Shown here piece by piece: positions 45,793 through 51,282 of a stretch of 51,282 nt of DNA. A program made the position numbers and the translations under genes. Source of the stretch: a bacterium (GTDB lineage: Bacteria > Hydrothermota > UBA3072 > JAPDKE01); the NCBI GenBank assembly GCA_029258725.1, contig JAPDKE010000046.1, positions 1-51,282 on the forward strand, in the 5' to 3' direction. How positions within the stretch are numbered: position 1 is the stretch's first letter; each line of letters starts with the position of its first letter. The notes beneath the pieces were generated by a model, which saw only the letters and a program-made list of their open reading frames with translations, did no database searches and had not been told where the DNA came from.

Positions 45793-48700
45793 AAAGGGTG
45801 ATTCTTTTTTCCTTTTGTTTGGGTGCGTTAAATCTTTTATCGGCGGATGTCCCTATCATATTTCTTCATGGGAATAAGGCAGAGGCAGTGCCCATAGATA
45901 CAGTCTGGAAGAACGGAGAGATTAAAGAATTTAAAGGCGGTCTTCTCACCTGGTATCCTCTGGATTCTACTGGCTCTCTTGATTATCCCACTGCCATGAC
46001 AAAGATAATAGGTTATCAGGGATATGATTGGGGTGTTAAAGACGATGGTTCACCTGCGATTGACTGCGATATCAATACTGAACTTATGCCTGATCAGGGG
46101 ACAAAGAGGGTGTTTAATTTCTCGTATTATTCTCCTGATGGGGTTTGCGGGGTGATTGGTAATCCTCCTGTTACTGTGAAGTTTTATCATTGTATAGATA
46201 AGCAGGGAAGGCGTGTAGATGGCATAATGGTTCCTCCCTCTCCTTATTGTCCAGAATATGTGCTTGATTCTATTGTAAGGTGGCCCCGGTATGTGAATGG
46301 TATAGAAACTCGTGTTTTAGAATTACCTGCACGCTCTGTGGAAGTATATTGTCCTACAGAACAATCCCTGAAGTATGTTAGAAACTGGCGTAGGGGGCAA
46401 TATGGAAAAAGACTTGCAGAGTTTATAAATAAAGTGCTTGAGGCTACGGGTGCAAGTCAGGTGGACATAGTGGCTCATTGTATGGGAGGACTGGTAACAA
46501 GGGCGGCGATGGCATACTATGGATGCAAGGATAAGATAAGAAAGATACTTATGATATCCACACCTAATTGTGGAGTATCTTCGGGTCCTACACAAGGACT
46601 GGCTTTATCATATTTTGCAGAATGGCCTGAAGATATGTTCTATGGGGAAGGAGCTGAACTTGGAGTAGATAGTAAATGTGAGGTGAGAATTATACCTACA
46701 CCGGTAAAGCCGGGTGTAATAGTAGTGTTAGATTGTGAAGAAAATGTGGACATTACCTTTACAAATTTAAATACAGGCGATGAGAAAGAATGGACTGCAT
46801 GGTTAAATCAGCAAGACTGGGAAGGAAATTCGCAATATAGTATGATAAGAGGAAATAGAAATCCTTACGAGTGTGGTTTGGGTTATGGAGATGGGGTAAT
46901 AGATCCTGACTGGTGTCTCTGTGGACTTGATAATGTGAAATTTAGCCCAATTATATTTGCAAGCCATAGCCATATGGAAGCCAATATTGTGCGTCACTCT
47001 GCTTCTGGTGAATTCTCCCTTACAGAGTGCACCTACACCACCGAATTTATCAAAAAATGGATAATAGATGATGAAGAGATTGTGGGGGGACAACTTGCTG
47101 CTGACCCTATTCTTTCTCATGAAGGGGACATTCACTGGAGAGGAGATAATTATTATGGAAGGGGAGCATCTTTAAGGTTATATCCTCATGTAAATGACTT
47201 TCAGAACATTCTTACTGCCCATGTGGCGATTGTAAGAGAAGTGGAAACAGGATGGGATAAAGTGGAGAAGAGCATAGGAGTTCCTTTATATAAATGTGAA
47301 AATCCTATGGATGCCCTTGTTATTGCTACCAATCCTTTTAGATTTACTGAGGATGACTTTCATGCACAAATATGGTTATACGACATGAACGGCTATATAT
47401 GGGATTATGAAGAGGAGGGAGTTTGCAAAGAAAGATATCTCGTTATAGAGCATGTGGACTCCGCCAAGATTTTACCTGTTCGTCCGAAACCGGGTGAGAT
47501 TGTCCTCACAGGATGGAATGGGCTTACATACCAGATTGATTGGTGGACCAATGATTATGGGGTAAGGAGAGTATATCGCTATTCCACAGATGGGGGAAAC
47601 AGATGGTATGAAATAAATGATGATGGATATGTAGATATTACCAGCCCTGGTATTGTATCCTACACATGGAATGTTTCGCGGATTAATGAGACCACCTCCA
47701 TTGCGAAAGTTAAAGTGGAGTATTATATTGGAAAATTTGCAAAACTTGAGAATGAGACGGATGGATACTTTACTCTCAGGAAGCCTCCTATACACCCTCA
47801 AAGGTGGAACAAGTGGCTTGCAGGGGATGTGAGAGATATAGAGGTGGCAGAGGATGCTCCTAATTATGTTTTTGCGATAGTGGATAATAAACTTTTTAAA
47901 AGCAGTGATTTTGGAAAAACCTGGGAAGAGATACGCAACTTACCCACTGTTGATAAGTATCATCTTGCAGTGAGCAGAGATGGTAAACACATACTTGTTG
48001 GTGTGGAAAATAATGTCTATGGAAAGTATTTAGATGTTTTCTGGAGCTGGAATGGCGGATTTTCTTTCTTTAACATCAGATATTCTGTCCCTGCCAGGTT
48101 TGATGGAGGAGGCAGGCTTGGAGATGTAGAAATAGTTGAAAGAGGTGGAAATTATGAGCTTTATCTGGCATGTCATGTAAGAAAGAGTGATACAGATAGC
48201 GTTTTAATCCTAAAAAGACCGGCTGAAAGCAATGCTTCCTGGGCAATTACTCATGAATTGCGTATGCTTGGAAATTACAGTCTTTCTACTGACTGGGCTC
48301 CTGTGGAAGAAAATTATCTTTATGTGGCTTCAGGTACGGAGCTTTATAAAGTAAGTTTAACCAGCGATGCTCTAAATATGGTATTTTCCACAGGCATTAC
48401 ATTGAAGGATTTACTGGTAATGGAGGATGCTAATGGAGAACCGGTGGTCTATCTTATTATCGGAGATAATGTATGGCATATAAAACCTGCTTTATTAAAG
48501 GATGGAGTACTGGAAAGCAAGAGTGTGATGAAGGGAATAGACAGTGGGGTTTCTCTTCTTTCTCTTGGAGGTTCTTACAATAGGAAAAGAGTGATTACCT
48601 GTTCAGGATGGTATGCATGCGGAGTATATATTCAAAATGTATGGGATAACAACTGGGAGAAGATAACAGCCCGGTGGGGTAGTGCTCCTCAGGTGGTTGA

Positions 48701-51282
48701 GGTGTCTCCTGTGGATGCGTTTTCCAACTCCTGGAATGGCATTTACTATGCGGGAAGGAATGACGGGCTCTATGTGTATAATCCTTTTTATGGACCACCT
48801 GGAGAGATTGCCTTTATTACTCCTTTTGCCGTTTCTCCTGATTCTTTTGGTATTGAATGGAGCGACCTTCACGATGTTATAGGTTACTGGGTTTACTGGG
48901 CAAAGATGAACGAGGATTATAAAGATTCTATGCTCGTTGTGGGGAGAAATAGTGCGGTAATCCACTCTACCGTTGAGAATCTTAAGGTGAAGGTGAAGGT
49001 GTTTAACTGGGAGGGCAGTTCTGAGAAGGAGATAGTTATAAGGAGAATACGTCCCCCTGTTATTGAATTTGCAATGCCTCATGACACTGGCTCAATATGG
49101 TTGAAGATAAAGGACAGGACATCGTTTACAGTGGGATATGAGGTCTGGAGAAAGAAGGACAATGGAGTATGGGAAAAGGTGGGAGACATTCCTTCTGGAA
49201 ACTGGAGCGATATTGAGTATGTTGACGCTGAAATAAGTGGGAATGGGAAATACACATATAAATTAAGACCTGTGATTTCTGAACCTGGGGTTTATGTATT
49301 TGATTCGGATTCTGCTCCCTGCGATTTTATGGTGGCAAATCCTCTGAGTGGCTTTTTTGATCTTTATTCAGGAGGGATTTATCCTGCTTTAGACCTGTGG
49401 ACCACCTCTGACGGTCTTATGCATGTAGTGTATTCAGGTCTGTGGAAACTCTGGCATTCTATATCCAGTGATAATGGAAGAACCTGGAGTAAATCCTTAG
49501 GTGTTTTTCACCCTTACATAATGCATGGGACACTTTTAAAAGACACGCTGTGGTATTTTGGAAAAGTTGGGAGTAATAATGTAATAGCATGGAATGTTCA
49601 GGGTTCATGGAGATGCAGGAAAGCCGAGGCGTATGCCTATTATACTGCGCTTGCTTTTTCTGCAAACAGCCGTTACTTTGGCTCACTTTTCTCCACCTCT
49701 TCTCAGGATGTTCTGTATATAAGTGATAGGTTTTACAATCAGGTCAATTTTGAATGGATAGAAAATATAAGCGGGAATGTAAAAGCGGTGTTGAGTGAGG
49801 ATTCTGTCTTGTATTTCGCAGGGAAAAATGGAGATTTATTCTGGGGAGCAATAGATATAGCGGGGAACTATCGATCCCCTCTGGCGGCTCAGCTTCCTCA
49901 GCAGGATGGGGGATATGTGGACATTTCTCTTTATGCTGACAGCGCAAGGATGGTCTGGATAAATGAAAGTGATAAAAAAGTTTTATATGGTGTTGGGCAT
50001 TACGAGTATAGAGGCACGATAAACACTTTGAGTTATAAAGTAATAGTGGATAATCTACCCTCGATACCTCAGGCAGTGAGAATAAATGGGAAAAATATGG
50101 TTACCTTTGTTCTGCAGGATGGGGGATTATACTTCGCTTACAGTGATAGACCTTTATCTTACTGGTATTATTCTCTGGTAAAAACAGGAGTTCGACCAGA
50201 GATTGGAGCACCTGTGGTTTTAAGCCCGAATGGCAACTATTTCGTTATTCTTTATCTTCCTCAAGGAAGCGATTCTCTGCATGTTTTAAGACTCCTCGCA
50301 AAGCCTGAAATTTCCATTCTTTCTCCCTCTCTCTATGACCATAACTGCAGGCACTGGAGGATAGGATATCCTTTGAGGATTTCATGGGAGGTTTATAAAT
50401 CCATTGCTCCTGTCTGTTCCTGTGTGGTTTATCTGCACAACCTCAATGCAATTCCCGATGGTGATATAAAGAGGATAGGTGTTGTTCCTGTGAAGGATAA
50501 TACTTCTCCCTTTGATACCCTTTCTCTTGCCTTTACCTGGGTTCCTGACGAGAATCCTGGAGAGTATGAGATTCTTATAAATGTTTACGATGCCCTTGGA
50601 AAGGTAGGGACTGCCACAAGTGATGAGTTCATTCTCACTCATGACCTGGTATTCAATCCTTCCTTTGAGGAAGGGCTTTGTTGCTGGGAGAAACTGGATG
50701 GGGTTCCCATGGATATAGATATCGGGGCGGTTCATGGGGATTCATGTGTGAAGTTCATTCTTGATAGTACCACTTACTATGCCTCATTAAGGCAGGTTGA
50801 TATTCCTGTTGTCCCAGGTGAGAGTTACTGGTTATCTGGCTGGATTAAGACTTCCCTTGATGGGGGGAGGGCGAAGATGGACATAAGGGATGGTGCTGGG
50901 GCTTATTCCATGTGTGGTAATTTAAGGGGAGATAATGAATGGAGATATGTTTACACTCAATTTATTCCTCAGGCTAACAGGGCACAGATAAGGCTGGTGG
51001 CACTGGAGTATGCATATGGAAATGTCTGGTGGGACAGGATAAGCCTTGTTAAGGACACACTTCCCCCCAGGGTTCTTGTTCTTTCACCTCAGGAAGGGGA
51101 GAGGTTCATGGTGAATGATAACCTTCATCTTTCCTGGCATACCCATGACGATGGGACCATTGACCACTTTGAGGTTTACTATTCCTTTGATGGGATAAAC
51201 TGGACCGGGATGGCAGTGGTTGAGAAAGACAAAAGGGATACTGTTCTTTCTCTTCCTTCTGTTCCCTCCATTCCCCAGGAGG
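45789..51282 (+). CDS. Large exported lipase-like protein with Cys in the nucleophile elbow (3' end outside window)
   Basis: The frame runs from ATG 45789 (overlapping the previous stop) to the window edge without a stop in the parts I checked, at least 1,831 residues. A signal peptide (MKRVILFSFCLGALNLLSA) is followed by DVPIIFLHGNK, the oxyanion-hole strand of class-2/PGAP1-type lipases. The nucleophile elbow reads DIVAHCMGGLVTRAAMAYYG: Cys231 where Ser is expected, and Ala in place of the first Gly. Later parts hold BNR/propeller-like repeats (LFKSSDFGKTWEEI; SSDNGRTWSKSLG), then the Ig-CBM tail tract (50317-51002), and a further Ig-like segment. The end may carry a sorting domain like the one at the left edge. 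An extracellular esterase or amidase role is inferred. Confidence 0.8.
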   Translation, partial: MKRVILFSFCLGALNLLSADVPIIFLHGNKAEAVPIDTVWKNGEIKEFKGGLLTWYPLDSTGSLDYPTAMTKIIGYQGYDWGVKDDGSPAIDCDINTELMPDQGTKRVFNFSYYSPDGVCGVIGNPPVTVKFYHCIDKQGRRVDGIMVPPSPYCPEYVLDSIVRWPRYVNGIETRVLELPARSVEVYCPTEQSLKYVRNWRRGQYGKRLAEFINKVLEATGASQVDIVAHCMGGLVTRAAMAYYGCKDKIRKILMISTPNCGVSSGPTQGLALSYFAEWPEDMFYGEGAELGVDSKCEVRIIPTPVKPGVIVVLDCEENVDITFTNLNTGDEKEWTAWLNQQDWEGNSQYSMIRGNRNPYECGLGYGDGVIDPDWCLCGLDNVKFSPIIFASHSHMEANIVRHSASGEFSLTECTYTTEFIKKWIIDDEEIVGGQLAADPILSHEGDIHWRGDNYYGRGASLRLYPHVNDFQNILTAHVAIVREVETGWDKVEKSIGVPLYKCENPMDALVIATNPFRFTEDDFHAQIWLYDMNGYIWDYEEEGVCKERYLVIEHVDSAKILPVRPKPGEIVLTGWNGLTYQIDWWTNDYGVRRVYRYSTDGGNRWYEINDDGYVDITSPGIVSYTWNVSRINETTSIAKVKVEYYIGKFAKLENETDGYFTLRKPPIHPQRWNKWLAGDVRDIEVAEDAPNYVFAIVDNKLFKSSDFGKTWEEIRNLPTVDKYHLAVSRDGKHILVGVENNVYGKYLDVFWSWNGGFSFFNIRYSVPARFDGGGRLGDVEIVERGGNYELYLACHVRKSDTDSVLILKRPAESNASWAITHELRMLGNYSLSTDWAPVEENYLYVASGTELYKVSLTSDALNMVFSTGITLKDLLVMEDANGEPVVYLIIGDNVWHIKPALLKDGVLESKSVMKGIDSGVSLLSLGGSYNRKRVITCSGWYACGVYIQNVWDNNWEKITARWGSAPQVVEVSPVDAFSNSWNGIYYAGRNDGLYVYNPFYGPPGEIAFITPFAVSPDSFGIEWSDLHDVIGYWVYWAKMNEDYKDSMLVVGRNSAVIHSTVENLKVKVKVFNWEGSSEKEIVIRRIRPPVIEFAMPHDTGSIWLKIKDRTSFTVGYEVWRKKDNGVWEKVGDIPSGNWSDIEYVDAEISGNGKYTYKLRPVISEPGVYVFDSDSAPCDFMVANPLSGFFDLYSGGIYPALDLWTTSDGLMHVVYSGLWKLWHSISSDNGRTWSKSLGVFHPYIMHGTLLKDTLWYFGKVGSNNVIAWNVQGSWRCRKAEAYAYYTALAFSANSRYFGSLFSTSSQDVLYISDRFYNQVNFEWIENISGNVKAVLSEDSVLYFAGKNGDLFWGAIDIAGNYRSPLAAQLPQQDGGYVDISLYADSARMVWINESDKKVLYGVGHYEYRGTINTLSYKVIVDNLPSIPQAVRINGKNMVTFVLQDGGLYFAYSDRPLSYWYYSLVKTGVRPEIGAPVVLSPNGNYFVILYLPQGSDSLHVLRLLAKPEISILSPSLYDHNCRHWRIGYPLRISWEVYKSIAPVCSCVVYLHNLNAIPDGDIKRIGVVPVKDNTSPFDTLSLAFTWVPDENPGEYEILINVYDALGKVGTATSDEFILTHDLVFNPSFEEGLCCWEKLDGVPMDIDIGAVHGDSCVKFILDSTTYYASLRQVDIPVVPGESYWLSGWIKTSLDGGRAKMDIRDGAGAYSMCGNLRGDNEWRYVYTQFIPQANRAQIRLVALEYAYGNVWWDRISLVKDTLPPRVLVLSPQEGERFMVNDNLHLSWHTHDDGTIDHFEVYYSFDGINWTGMAVVEKDKRDTVLSLPSVPSIPQE
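50317..51002 (+). repeat. Tail tract, copy C (diverged, inside the lipase-like gene)
   Basis: Matches 44261-44946 with no net gap (offset 6,056) but with clustered differences, for example around 50640-50780 and 50890-50915, between long identical runs. After 51002 the sequence departs: this protein continues into an Ig-like region where the other copies end. Mosaic differences suggest gene conversion. Confidence 0.85.

Overview
The window reads as chromosomal DNA of a diderm bacterium from a poorly sampled lineage. The evidence is an lpxC gene (lipid A), lipoboxes, outer-membrane-like beta-rich proteins, and a C-terminal tail at the left edge that looks like a type IX secretion (Por) sorting domain. 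Large secreted proteins built from FN3, propeller and carbohydrate-binding-like modules fit lineages such as candidate division WOR-3 or its relatives. That placement is an inference from gene content; no marker gene (rRNA, ribosomal protein) is present.

Layout. (1) 3-569: 3' end of a secreted protein. (2) 702-9716, minus strand: a tightly overlapped operon, read right to left as lipoprotein, LysM protein, phoH, 7TM-HD (PgpH-like), ybeY, two CNNM/CorC-type proteins, a YitT-family protein, mgtE, recO. (3) 9897-11522, plus: CBS-pair protein, trmI-like tRNA methyltransferase, SlyD-type FKBP. (4) 11575-14770, plus: an AT-richer stretch with a DUF4143 ATPase, a trypsin-like protease, a small protein resembling the protease's own N-terminal domain, and a secreted protein. 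(5) 14925-17852, plus: thioesterase, recX, mnmE, FlgO/CsgG-like protein. (6) 18037-24138, minus: envelope operon xseB, polyprenyl synthase, DUF212, dxs, lpxC, ECF sigma factor, a 59-aa membrane protein missed by ordinary ORF cut-offs, and a multi-TM protein. (7) 24227-34576, plus: polX, murA, nadB, alpha-2-macroglobulin, lipoprotein. (8) 34546-35953, minus: a second ECF sigma factor and an unknown protein. (9) 36142-51282, plus: an accessory array of exported proteins.

The accessory array is the most unusual part. It is modular: each unit begins with a near-identical ~125-nt leader, then one or two small exported or barrel-like proteins, then a large exported protein (PHP phosphoesterase; M10-type metallopeptidase; Cys-nucleophile lipase-like protein). 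The large proteins share a C-terminal tail tract. The three leaders each encode a conserved small ORF (MRNCK-FMVIHL...) whose codons overlap an intrinsic-terminator hairpin and whose end overlaps the next gene's start, an attenuator-like layout. A 1,223-nt tail tract occurs twice with almost no differences, and a third related copy lies in the lipase gene. One copy has lost its 5' part next to an IS256-family element that also truncates the PHP gene.

Two genome-wide habits show. Several operons start with a consensus -35/-10 promoter placed so that transcription would begin at the start codon, with no ribosome-binding site (leaderless). Gene overlaps of 1-20 nt are very common. lpxC has no ATG/GTG/TTG at its proper N terminus and appears to start at ATT.
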